Shown in pieces: positions 36,785 to 46,900 of a DNA stretch of 64,000 bases. Origin of the DNA: Hondaea fermentalgiana (taxonomy: Eukaryota; Sar; Bigyra; Thraustochytrida; Thraustochytriidae); contig NPFB01000017.1 of assembly GCA_014084085.1 (NCBI GenBank), positions 196,617 to 260,616 of the forward strand, in the 5' to 3' direction. Positions within the stretch are counted from its first letter, which is position 1, and the number at the start of each line of letters is the position of its first letter. A model generated the notes under the pieces. It saw nothing but the letters and a program-made list of their open reading frames with translations. It searched no databases and was not told where the DNA came from. The position numbers and the translations under genes are program-made.

Positions 36785-36808
36785 GTCGTCGTCGTCGACG
36801 ACGACGAC
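36785..36808. repeat. perfect 24-bp palindrome, four GTC then four GAC
   Basis: Four GTC units are followed by GAC units, so 36785-36808 equals its own reverse complement; GAC/GAT units then continue to about 36845. It can form a hairpin in DNA or RNA. It lies 3' of the minus-strand SPOC gene. Confidence 0.9.
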
Positions 36809-36933
36809 GACGACGATGATGATGGTGACGACGATGATGACGATAATGCAAGCCAGACAATCAGCGGCTTGAAGATTAATAATAATAAAAAATGAGCTAG
36901 CTAGCCTCAGCTAGCCAGGACATCAGCTGATCA

Positions 36934-39900
36934 TCATCGCCAATGACCGTGATGCTGATGCTGATGCTGGTGCTGCTGCTGGTGCTGCTGATGCGAAAAT
37001 GACGGCGGCGGTCTGTTTTGCGAAGCGTAATACTGCAGATCCTGCAAAAAGAGCCCATGGTCCGGGTGATCATGACGAGCAAACGGATACTCTGCAAGCC
37101 GATGTGCAAGCAAATTATAAGCGCTTGGTCCGTCATAGGCATGATTTTGAGCACAATACGAGGCAGTTTGACCAATAAAATCCCTCTCGGCTTGCGTTGG
37201 ATCAGACCTTTGCTCAAACCCATAATGTCCATGTGCATGCGGGTCCAAGCGCTGCTCGATAGAACCAATCCCGGAACCAGGTCCTCTTGGTTCGTTCCCT
37301 GCAGCTGCTGCCGCGGCTGACTTCTTGGCTTCGCTCGACCGACGAATCGAACTCAGCAAGCCCTGCAATCCGCCTCCACCACCTCCGGTCCCGCTGGCGC
37401 TTGTCGGCCGCGATCCACTCAAGGCACTCGTTTCGCCTGCAGGGACACTGGAGCCGCCTCGCAATATCGCTTGAACGGTACCAGATATGGGTCTGCTGCT
37501 ACCTAGCGCAGCGGCACTTGAGTTTGACTGCTGCAAATCTTCCTGCGTATGTGCTGCCGGAGTGGTAATTGGCGCTGCAGCGTACTCGCTCGTTGGCGCC
37601 TCGTTTTCCAAGGGTTTACACTGAAGCAGAGCTCGGAGATTGGGCAATGCGGTCGGTTTCGCCACGAGAATTGCAGCACCTAGCTTTGTACTGCGTACGT
37701 GCGAGCGAGCCTGCGGGAATCGCATCACTGTTCGCGGTGGTACCAAGTACAGTTGCAGTCCACTACCAAATTCCACAATGCCCACACGATCAATCTTGAC
37801 TAAATCCTTCCACGCAGCTGTAGCATCATCGCGCGACGCGCCAAGTTGCACCTCGGCGACTACAAATTGCCGAGAAGATTGAGCGTGCGTTGCCACAGTC
37901 TGCAAATATGACAATGCCTTATCAGGGTTCATGTGTCCATTCAGCCGCAAAGTCTGACCCTGCCGCCCCACAAGCCCCAATTGCACGCTAGGGAGAATCC
38001 GCTTCTTGACAGCAATGCCCGGACCGTAAACAATTGATGCGGGACGCAACGTCAAAATTACCTTTTCGTGCCGATACTTTCCCTGCCAGGTCCGTCGTTG
38101 AAGCTTATCGCCAGCCTCTTGGGATTCTTTTCCTTTTTCTTCCCTTTCGTCGTTTCTGTCGCCGCCGCCGCGGTCACCCTCGATGTCTTCGTTTGCGTCA
38201 CGAAGCACGTCTCGCAGCGACGGCAACAGCGCCGCTTCTTGCTCCGAGCTCGCCGATGGCGCTCGCGACATGGAGCCACGCGGGCTTTTCTCCTCGCTAC
38301 CCTTGAGACCCAGGACCTTTTGCGCCTTGGCCTGACTTTCGGCGATCTTTGCATCGATTGGATGGATCGCCGTAGTTTTGCTGGAGCCCGCGCCGTTGCC
38401 TCCTTGCGCATCATTCGAGGTCTTGGAACCCTTGACGCTATTGTCATTGCCACCTTCGTCAGACAAATGATCCGGTCCCTTCGATAGGCTGTCACCCTTT
38501 TGCTGCCCAACTTGACTCGCGGCCACATCTGTAGGTATAAGCACGGTGGACTCGCGAACCTCCCGAAGTTCACGTTCAATCTTTTGCTTCACCGAATCTC
38601 CTGCTAAATCAGCAGTCTCCATATGTGCGAGTTTATGAGGAGATACCTCACGATCAATCACATCCTGCAAGAGCTTTTTGTTTTCCTTGAGGTTCGTGCA
38701 AATGGTGCGAACGGATTGCCCGTACTCAATCTTCGCTCCTTCGCGACGTCGCCATCGCGAGGCGCCTTCGTCCCAGTAAAAGAATCTGCACTTGGCAAAG
38801 ATCGCTTTTTCTAGGTCTCGTGCCAAAAGACTCACCAAAACCTCAACTCCGGCCACCTGTGGGCCCGTCGTGCCACTCTCAAAAATTTTCCGAATCACCT
38901 TGCGCGCAAGCTTTCGCCTTTTCACAAGTACGTCATCTTGCGCGGCGGGGTCTCCAGCTCGAGGCACGAGAGCGAGCCAGTCTGCGGCAGTCTCCACCTT
39001 TCCGCCCTTGCTGCCACCACCAGAAGGTTTCCGCTTGATAATGTGACGGCCCCCGCTCTTAGTTTTGGGCTTCTTGTCCCCGCTCTTGTCCTTTTTGTGC
39101 TTGTGTTTTCTTTTCGATTTGCGCTTATCCTTCTTGTCCTTTTTGGCTTTTTTGGCCTTCTTCTTGGCCTTCTTACGCGCTCGCTTCTGGCTCGCTGTTT
39201 CTGATGCAGACTCTCGGCGCTTTCGCTTGCCAGACGCTGGATCCTCGTAATCCGCATCGGCCTTTGTCCGCGCGTCCTCCAGACCCGGCTCGTCGCTGTC
39301 GTCGTCGTCGTCGTCGTCGTCGCTGTGGTCTTCATCGCTGTCGTACGCAGAGCTCGCATCGTCGAGTGCCGGAATGGGATCGTTCTCGTCAATGGGAAAC
39401 GCTTCTGCTGTGTTGATCCAGGAAAAGGTCTCGGATCCGTCCTTCGAACGCGCCGAGCCATCCTCGTTCAGCTGCATGTACTCTGAATTTCCGTCCTTGT
39501 ACAACACGCAGTGTAGCCCATGCGAGGCCTCAAACTTGCGCACGTTGCCCAGCCAATACTCGCCTGCGCCCCACTCCACCTTGATGAAGTCACCTACAAT
39601 GAGGGTTTGAAAAGACTTGCCGTCGGCGTCGGCTCTGTCGCCATCGTCCCGGTCTTCGTCTTCTTCAGCGTTCTGGCGACGGACGTCGGACCCGGCGTCG
39701 CTTTCGCGATCAAACTCGAGATCGCGCTGTCCCTCAGCCTGCTTTTGTCCACGCTTGCGATACTTTGCGCGCGCACGGTCGAGCTCCCGCGTCATGTTAC
39801 GAATCCGCTTCTGAAATTCCTTCTCCAGCGTTGCCGAAACATTGAACACGCGGTCTGCAGGGGCCTCTCGCCAAGCAATGCGGTCTTCGCCATCCATAGA

Positions 39901-42072
39901 GAGCGCCTCCCCATCCCACTTGAAGAGAACAGCCTCCACCTCGCCGGTATCATACGTGATAAAGTGCAGTTTGTCCAAGTTTTTGTAAGCCGCGACACGG
40001 GCAAGATACCAGTCGCCTGCCTCCCATTCTACCTCCACGACGCGCCCTACCAAGGTCCGACGCCAACGTTCTACTTCTGAAGCAAGCTTGGTATCCACCC
40101 TATTCCACAGCGCCTTTGCTTCATGATACTCCTTCACTATGCACTCTGCGCATGATCGTGCGGCAGCAAGAGCGTCCTCATCGTGCTCAAAGTTGCCCCG
40201 CGCTTCCTTGCTCGAAGTTCCTGCGCTAGAGTTTGCATCGTCAATGCCTGCCTCCCGACCCTCCCGCAGCACCGTATCCAGCTGCTCGAGCGCCTCGCCG
40301 ACCTCGCGCCGCGGGGTGCTCTGACGCGCACTTTCTTGCAAGCACTCGTGCAACACGGGTTGAATCGCCTCGAGCACGGTGTGGGATGCCTTGTGCCATT
40401 TGCAAAAACCCAAGAGCGCCTGCGCTTGGCCCACTTCAGGAATCCAAACGTCATTGGCATCATCGGTTCTCTCGTGAGGCGGGCCGCCTGGCTGTTGTTC
40501 CTGAGACGGCGTCTCGCTCTGCGACGTTAACAAGGATTCCAGCGAGCTAATAACCGTCTCCGCAGTTTGGTCCATCGGTTCTTTAGACACCGTGGGTTGG
40601 GATGCAAAACTAGTGGTTGCGCGAGCAAAAACGTTCTTGAAACGCGCCCGTGCTGCATCAGCATTTTGCAGAAGCAAACGTATGCGCGCGGCCAACAAAC
40701 GCTCCTCCTTACACTCACTTTTGGTCGCAGAGGCAGTTTTTGAATCGTCACTTTGCGGCTCTGAAGCGATCTCAAGACCCGGAACGCCGCACTCCATTCC
40801 AGAGTTGCGGAGCTCCTGCAAATCTTCATACGTCAAGTCCGATGGATCAGTCCACGCGAGTTTTGCAATGACAGCATCTTCGTCAGCCCCTTCGTCTAGC
40901 GAGGAGATGGGCACTCTGGAATTTGCGTGCAGCAACAGTCGGCGCGCTTGCTGGCGCCAAAGCCGCATATCACGCAGGTGGAACAAGTCCATGGCACCCG
41001 GCAGCAGAACCGGAATATCGTCAATAGCAATACATTTTTCTTCCACCTCCTGATAATGTTGTTCCAATACGCGTGAACTTGGTCTGGACGGACCAGCTCC
41101 TCCAGAGCGCTCGACGACGTCGAGCAGCGCCTCGGGCAGCCCCTTGGTGAGGAGCTCCAGAGAACGGAGGTTTTGCAAGTGGTCGCTTTCAAGCAGCGGA
41201 AAATCTGATTTCGGCGCTTCGCGCATGGTTTGAAAGGACTTCCACGCCATGCGCTTTGATGCTGGCAGACGCATTGTGGACTTGCTGCGGCGTCCGCTGC
41301 GGCCTGAGCGCATGAAAGGCAGAAAGTATGCATATTTGTGAATCCAATCTTGATACGCAGACACTTGGGTACGCAGCCGATCCATTTCGGGGACGAAGGA
41401 AAGAGGAAACTTGTTGGCTCGCTCATCTTGCAAAAACATTTGGACGAGTGACGCAGCATCCTGCGCCGGTACCCCGCCTTTCGCCATTGCGTTTTCCGTG
41501 AGCCCGGCTCCCCGCAAACGCCATCGCAGGACGCCATCAGCGTACGCTTCAGTCTCCGCGAGCGTGGCCTTGTCTTCCTCGGAACCTGCTTCTTGCAGCT
41601 GCTTGATGCTCTCTTCGAGAAAGGCCGATGCCTTGTTGAGCGTGTCCAGCTTGCTTACAGAGTCTTCGGCAGAGACATCAGCCTTGCGCAAGGCTTCGCG
41701 GCCTGAATCTGGAATTCTTGATGTAGTGTTGACGCGCGCGTCGTCGACGCCGACATCAATGGCCGTGACGGGCTCAAGCTCGGCATCCTTGGCGTTGTAA
41801 TCTCTGTTTTGCAATGCGCTGTCTGAAGCAATCGGCTCGCTTTCGTCTGCATGCTTGCTTTCCTCTCCATCGACATCACTCAAGACGCCTGAAAATCCCA
41901 GAGGCTGCGCGTTGTCAAATGCGGAATGATGAAGACGGTTGGGGTCAGAATGGTCCAGATTGACATCGTCGAAAGTCAGACGAAAGACGTCATCGTCAGC
42001 CTCCACGGCCTCCAACAGCTGGAGCTCCTCCTCGTCAATCGGCTGAAAGTCCATCTCCTCCTCGTCGGCCAT
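36934..42072 (-). CDS. Tudor-like / TFIIS-central / SPOC domain transcription protein
   Basis: This 1712-residue protein has an acidic N-terminus, then two Tudor-like repeats (about 674-745, VVEVEWEAGDWYLARVAAY; about 824-895, FIKVEWGAGEYWLGNVRKF). An Asp run near 920 and a Lys-rich block near 965-1010 follow. A TFIIS central domain spans about 1024-1175 (RTICTNLKENKKLLQDVI, then SPHKLAHMETADLAGDSVKQ). A SPOC domain spans about 1325-1450 (WQGKYRHEKV...LQLYLVPP). The tail is Ser/Gly/Ala-rich and ends in Gln/His repeats. TFIIS-central plus SPOC is the BYE1/DIDO/PHF3 architecture, whose members bind elongating RNA polymerase II. The PHD finger usual in those proteins is not seen; Tudor repeats may replace it as a chromatin reader. 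That substitution is inferred. Confidence 0.82.
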   Translation of the reverse strand: MADEEEMDFQPIDEEELQLLEAVEADDDVFRLTFDDVNLDHSDPNRLHHSAFDNAQPLGFSGVLSDVDGEESKHADESEPIASDSALQNRDYNAKDAELEPVTAIDVGVDDARVNTTSRIPDSGREALRKADVSAEDSVSKLDTLNKASAFLEESIKQLQEAGSEEDKATLAETEAYADGVLRWRLRGAGLTENAMAKGGVPAQDAASLVQMFLQDERANKFPLSFVPEMDRLRTQVSAYQDWIHKYAYFLPFMRSGRSGRRSKSTMRLPASKRMAWKSFQTMREAPKSDFPLLESDHLQNLRSLELLTKGLPEALLDVVERSGGAGPSRPSSRVLEQHYQEVEEKCIAIDDIPVLLPGAMDLFHLRDMRLWRQQARRLLLHANSRVPISSLDEGADEDAVIAKLAWTDPSDLTYEDLQELRNSGMECGVPGLEIASEPQSDDSKTASATKSECKEERLLAARIRLLLQNADAARARFKNVFARATTSFASQPTVSKEPMDQTAETVISSLESLLTSQSETPSQEQQPGGPPHERTDDANDVWIPEVGQAQALLGFCKWHKASHTVLEAIQPVLHECLQESARQSTPRREVGEALEQLDTVLREGREAGIDDANSSAGTSSKEARGNFEHDEDALAAARSCAECIVKEYHEAKALWNRVDTKLASEVERWRRTLVGRVVEVEWEAGDWYLARVAAYKNLDKLHFITYDTGEVEAVLFKWDGEALSMDGEDRIAWREAPADRVFNVSATLEKEFQKRIRNMTRELDRARAKYRKRGQKQAEGQRDLEFDRESDAGSDVRRQNAEEDEDRDDGDRADADGKSFQTLIVGDFIKVEWGAGEYWLGNVRKFEASHGLHCVLYKDGNSEYMQLNEDGSARSKDGSETFSWINTAEAFPIDENDPIPALDDASSAYDSDEDHSDDDDDDDDSDEPGLEDARTKADADYEDPASGKRKRRESASETASQKRARKKAKKKAKKAKKDKKDKRKSKRKHKHKKDKSGDKKPKTKSGGRHIIKRKPSGGGSKGGKVETAADWLALVPRAGDPAAQDDVLVKRRKLARKVIRKIFESGTTGPQVAGVEVLVSLLARDLEKAIFAKCRFFYWDEGASRWRRREGAKIEYGQSVRTICTNLKENKKLLQDVIDREVSPHKLAHMETADLAGDSVKQKIERELREVRESTVLIPTDVAASQVGQQKGDSLSKGPDHLSDEGGNDNSVKGSKTSNDAQGGNGAGSSKTTAIHPIDAKIAESQAKAQKVLGLKGSEEKSPRGSMSRAPSASSEQEAALLPSLRDVLRDANEDIEGDRGGGDRNDEREEKGKESQEAGDKLQRRTWQGKYRHEKVILTLRPASIVYGPGIAVKKRILPSVQLGLVGRQGQTLRLNGHMNPDKALSYLQTVATHAQSSRQFVVAEVQLGASRDDATAAWKDLVKIDRVGIVEFGSGLQLYLVPPRTVMRFPQARSHVRSTKLGAAILVAKPTALPNLRALLQCKPLENEAPTSEYAAAPITTPAAHTQEDLQQSNSSAAALGSSRPISGTVQAILRGGSSVPAGETSALSGSRPTSASGTGGGGGGLQGLLSSIRRSSEAKKSAAAAAAGNEPRGPGSGIGSIEQRLDPHAHGHYGFEQRSDPTQAERDFIGQTASYCAQNHAYDGPSAYNLLAHRLAEYPFARHDHPDHGLFLQDLQYYASQNRPPPSFSHQQHQQQHQHQHQHHGHWR

Positions 42073-42995
42073 CCTGGCTCACCCTACGTCCGCGTTCCCG
42101 CGCGCACGTGCTGCGGCTGCTTTTGCTGTCGTTGTTGCTTGGAATCGGTCGTCGTCCTTTTGCGTGTCTCCGCCTCCCGACACCTTCGCGACTGGCCCTT
42201 GTTTCCCAGACTCGCGCCGAGCTCCCGCCGCCGCCGCTGCCGCCGCCGCCGCCCGCGTGCGTGCGCGCGCGAGGGGGAGCCACTTGCCGCCGCTCCCTGA
42301 CTCGGGCCGGCTGGTGGTTGGGGCCCTGCTTTCCTCGACGAGTGATGGACAGCTGTGAATGAATGAATGAATGACTGAACGAAAGAATGAATGTCATGTC
42401 ACACCTGAACCAAGCAAGGCGAAAGGCACAGCAAGAACGGAGACCCGTCTCCAAGATCTTGCGACCAGCCTGCCGACCAGCAATCAACATTCACCTCCAG
42501 CTCAGCTGTCCACACCAGCCGCTTCGCGACGGACGGCGGACATGCACAAGATAATACGCGGCTCTCGACCCGCCGGCGCCTCGCTCCTCGACCTTGACGA
42601 GGTAGAGATGAGATGTGGCCCGCTTGTTTGTTTGTTTGCTTGGTTGCTTGTTTGTTTGTTTGTTGCTTGTTTGTTTGTTTGTTTGCTTGGTTACTACTTG
42701 TTTGTTTGTTTGCTTGTTTGTTTGTTTGCTTGTTTTCTTGAAAGAGGCTTGGTCGAGCCTGGTAGTAAAAATCCGGGCAGGCAGACCTCGAACTCGACGG
42801 AAAGAATCTGATCAAGCTTGGTACGTGCAGCGGCGCGGGGCGAAGACCGGCGCGGCGGAGCGGTGGAGGCGGCGACGACGTCAACGGACAGTGGAACTAA
42901 CGCGCGCACGCGAGGCAGCAAGAATTCGCCGACAGCAGCATTCGCTCGGGTCGCGCAGAAGCAGACAGGAAAAGGCAAAAGATAAGATACGGCAG
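42073..42995. promoter_or_regulatory. head-to-head region with TTTG repeat
   Basis: About 0.9 kb between the divergent SPOC and secreted-protein genes. It holds a GAAT repeat (42357-42374) and a roughly 110-nt TTTG/CTTG tract (about 42622-42735). The tract is open in the frame of the downstream gene, but its translation is an artificial-looking Leu/Phe/Val/Cys repeat. Confidence 0.5.
42622..42735. repeat. degenerate TTTG tetranucleotide tract
   Basis: About 28 TTTG-type units with CTTG and GGTTG variants, in the 5' region of the secreted cysteine-rich protein gene. Confidence 0.9.
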
Positions 42996-43721
42996 ATGAA
43001 GCTCTCTGTGGCACTGCTCGTGGTGGCAGGCCTGGCGGCCGGTTCCGAGGCGTCCGAGACATTTGTCTGGGTCCCCACGGAGGCGTGCGACTCGCCGGTC
43101 AAGCTGTGCTACGAGGGCCCCGAAGATGAGGTGCGCAGAGTTGCCCAGGTGGACCCGATGAACCCGTGCCGTAAATCGTCCGAGGTTTTTCGCGGAAATT
43201 GCCTCGACCAGGGTTATGAGCGCCACCTCGGCAACGACCCGATCTTCGACAAGCTTGACCTCTACATCAAGTTTGGCAATGAGCTTGCTTTCAACGAGGT
43301 CGAAGCGCGGTCCACCGTGGTGGGTCACGCCCTCGACAGTCTCGAGTCCCTTGGCAGCTACAAGGGTGTTTGCTGGCGCACCCTCCACGAGCGCGTCAAG
43401 GGAATGCATGCTGCCCCCTGCGATGCGACTACTGAGGACGACCAGCTCGGCATTTGCTACCCCAAGTGCGCAACTGGCGGCGAGGGTGTTGGACCCATTT
43501 GCCTCGGCGGATGCGGTGGCTCCCACCCGATCGCTGTTGGTGCGATCTGCTGCGACACGCAAGACTCCTGCAACAGAATGATCCAGGATCTCGGCGTCAA
43601 GCTCGCCTACGACATTGGCAAGGTGGCCATGGATCACGCGAGTACCGCTGCTCTTCTGGAGGATCTCCGCAAACTGGCCATTGACGCCCGGGGACTCGTC
43701 CTTCCCGAGTGCAAAATGTAG
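42996..43721 (+). CDS. secreted cysteine-rich protein, unknown family
   Basis: From ATG 42996 the product has 241 residues. The start MKLSVALLVVAGLAAGSEA is a clear signal peptide, with likely cleavage after SEA. The mature part has 14 cysteines, an even number that suits disulfide bonding. They cluster in GVCWRTLHERVKG, GICYPKCATGGEG and GPICLGGCGGSHPIAVGAICC, followed by a helical, Cys-poor region and a final PECKM. There is no membrane segment or obvious anchor. I cannot assign a family. Strong C-ending codon bias suggests good expression. The start choice rests on the signal peptide; upstream in-frame sequence is repeat-derived. Confidence 0.75.
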   Translation: MKLSVALLVVAGLAAGSEASETFVWVPTEACDSPVKLCYEGPEDEVRRVAQVDPMNPCRKSSEVFRGNCLDQGYERHLGNDPIFDKLDLYIKFGNELAFNEVEARSTVVGHALDSLESLGSYKGVCWRTLHERVKGMHAAPCDATTEDDQLGICYPKCATGGEGVGPICLGGCGGSHPIAVGAICCDTQDSCNRMIQDLGVKLAYDIGKVAMDHASTAALLEDLRKLAIDARGLVLPECKM

Positions 43722-43933
43722 ATTCATGCAATGCACAAATCAATCCACATGTGCCTCCCAATCCTCTCCACTCAGCCTTATATCAATTCATTAGAACTTT
43801 CAAGAGGTGAACCGCATGATCACGTAGAATAAGCTAACGAACAATGGTCTTTTTATTCTTTCCTTACTTTACAACCAGCTCTAGGCCTATGCCGTAGGTC
43901 GAGGCGTTAAGCCTCGGCCTCGGCTGGAGTCTG

Positions 43934-46900
43934 TTATTGAACTTTACTGGCTTCTTCGGCGCCGGTCTCACTTCTCTCCGAGACCTCGTGCTCGCTGCTT
44001 TCTTTTTCGTTGCGGCGCATTCGCCTCCGCTGCTGTTTTTGATGCGCGTGCAAGCGTTGCTGCGCGCGTTCAATGTTGCGTTGGTCCGCAAGCTCCTGGC
44101 GATATTGCTCTTCAATTTCGGCCGTGAGCCGCTTCGAAACGGCCAAGGCGTCGGAAAATGTGCACGTCCCGTCAAAAGTTTGATCTTCAGCAGGCTGCTG
44201 CACGTATGCTCCGAGAAATTTGTGCATAAAGTTGAAGCTACGCTGCAGCTGAATCGCTGCCTGCGCGGCATCCCTTTCAATGCTCACCGCGCCCACAACA
44301 CCTGCTGAAAGACTATCTGCAAGCTCGAAAGCTGTCCCCTTTGCACATCGCAAATCGTAGCTAATCCCGTGACGACGACATGCGTTGAAAAAGTGCGAAT
44401 AGGTCATACTGGAGAGATTGGGGTGGTGCAGGGGCGAGACGGCTGCAAACGCCCGCGTCTGAAGTTCCTTTTGAACGCAACGGGTACTTCCCTCGCGAGG
44501 CGTCCCTTGGCTTTCTTGATTGCTGCCAAGGCCACCGCTCTCGAGCGACGAAGAGGGTAGAGCACCCGACTCAGAAATGACAGATATCTTGTACTCGCCA
44601 GAGTTGTCCTCGATGTGGCCACCCAAAAGAAAGTCAAAGAACCGAAAGGTACTGAGGGCCTGCGTCATGCGCAGGTCCAAACCCAGTGCCCACAGTCGAA
44701 GCGATTGCACATTAGGATCCATTAGCGCCGCGAAGTCAACCGAAACGTGACCAATGACCCCCCGTGCGAAAAGGATCTTGGCGACAGCATATGCAGCACT
44801 GCGCAGGGCAACGTGCGGGACTGCCGTTTGCGGAAACACGAAGCCCACCGTCCGAAAAGGCCACTGTCGAGAAGAAATCTTGTCTTGCGTGCACAGCAAA
44901 CGCGTGAAGCCGTCAGGATCGATCGCAAGGCACACAGACACGCTGCTCAAGAGTGAGTCCGGCAATGCCTCCACCACGCCTCCGACATTGGTAAACGCCA
45001 CAATAAAGTCTGCCCATGTGGGGTAGACGGAGGGGCACTGCAGATCGATGCGATGGCGAACCTCTTTGCGAAACCCTTCTTCCAACTTTTGACGTGCGCG
45101 CTCTTGCACATCGCTGCGACTCCAATAAGCCTTGCCGAGGTGGCTTTTTGCAGTCTGCCTGGCGCGGTCCACGCGTGCCATTTGTACAAAACGGAACTTG
45201 GACATGTCAAGTACTGCAATGCCGCGACCTGCGAATTCGTCGTCGATTTTGAGAACCCATCGATCGACGTCGAGATTGGCTGCTACCAATTTGGCTAGCA
45301 TACGATACAGCTCGTCCTCCTCGAAGATGTCATAAGCTCCAATGGGAACATTGACCTCGGCCTCGGCGAAAATCTCCTTGGCACCGGACTTGGTACTATA
45401 CAACGAAACAATGTCCGGTTCCGGGGCGAACAAGGGCACCCGCAGAGCCAAAGCAAGCATGCGGTCCTCTTCACCGACCTGGTTTGGCATAATGAATGCG
45501 GCTTTCCCGCACACCAGGCCACGGATTCTCTCGAGAGCCTTTGGCGAGTAAGAGAGAGTCGTCGCCAGAGATGCGTGCTCCGGAAATCGATGTGCATTCT
45601 CCGGGACAACAATGTGAAGACGCCCTGCAGCGTTGACGATTCCTCGAAGCTGCAATAGCTTTTCGTAGTAAGTTCGTACCTCGTGGACGAGAGCCATGGG
45701 TGCAACATAAACGACCTCAACGTCGCGGTGCGCCAAGTCGCACAGACGGCTCAGCTGCATATTCTGCAGAATTCCAAACCTGTCAATCGGAAGCCGTAAG
45801 TGTTCTCCAAATGAGAGCGAAGGCACGTGTACGATTACTCGTTTTCCTGCAGAGGTGGATTTCCACTCGTCCTTGAATTTGCGCTGCAGCGCCTGGAAGG
45901 CTGCGTTTTCCTCGGCGCGCTTGCGCACGAGCTGACGAGCAAGTCTTGCCTGTAGAGCACTCACGCGCACTGCATCCGTGATAACTCGAGCAGCACGATG
46001 CTCCTGTCGAAGAGCATGATAGTCTTGGCGTTGACGCCCCCCGCGGAATCGAGCCTGGATAGCCGCAGCCGCAAGATCCTCGGAATCTTCAGTCCCTGTG
46101 GTAAATGCGCGTCCCGGAAGCTGCACTGTGCTTCTCACCTGGTCTTCATTGCATACACATCGAAGAATATCACTTTCCGAGTGCCGCGATAGCTGATCTC
46201 GAGCGAGCTCGGCAACCTTTCCACCGTCCATGTAAGCCACCTCGACATCATATTTCACCATGACTGTCTCAACCTTGGTGATGAGACGGCTTATTGCGCC
46301 CCATTCGGCTTCAAAAGCGCGCTTGAACGCGATAAAACCTGACGATCGTGTCAGCGTTACTCCCTTGTGGACCATGAAGACGTATAGTCCCTGAGCGCGC
46401 ATCTTGGTCTCGTATTCATAGATGCGCAGGACGCTGTCGCCCAGTGACTCTTCCTTTGATGTTGTTTCGGCCGCCTTTTTGGCCCGCGGACTTGATGAAG
46501 AGCTTGCAGCGGCGACAGAATCCTTGAGTGTTTCTTCCCCAAGATTGACTGCTGCTGCCACGCGCGGGTCGCGACGATTGCGTCCTGAGGACTTCTCTTT
46601 GGTTGTCGTCGTTGTTTGCATTGAAGATGGATTCAAATCAAGCTTGACGTTGGCATGGAGACGCTCTGTCTCGCATGCCATGGATACCTTTGCTTTAGCC
46701 TCCATGTGCTGCTGCGACCATGGATGAAGCTGCACACTGTCATTTTGGATTGCGCCCTGGAATTTACCTGGAGCTACGTCCGCTTGTTTTGCTTTAGTGT
46801 TTTCTTCAATGATCTTCTTGCGTCGCACGAGACTTGATCCGATTGCTTTTTGATGAATTTCTACACTGCCTCTTCCCCCTCGCTGACGGCCGCGCTGTCC

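Larger units (their letters stand above)
36299..36933. other. intergenic region with gene remnant and palindrome
   Basis: About 0.6 kb between the phosphoglucomutase stop and the SPOC-gene stop. It contains the decayed coding remnant at 36495-36780 and the GTC/GAC palindrome at 36785-36808, followed by GAC/GAT repeats up to about 36845. Confidence 0.6.

Noticed and set aside
42615..42995. Upstream extension of the secreted-protein frame through the TTTG tract
   Set aside because: The extension encodes a repetitive Leu/Phe/Val/Cys run followed by Arg-rich sequence; the signal peptide at 42996 is a far better start.
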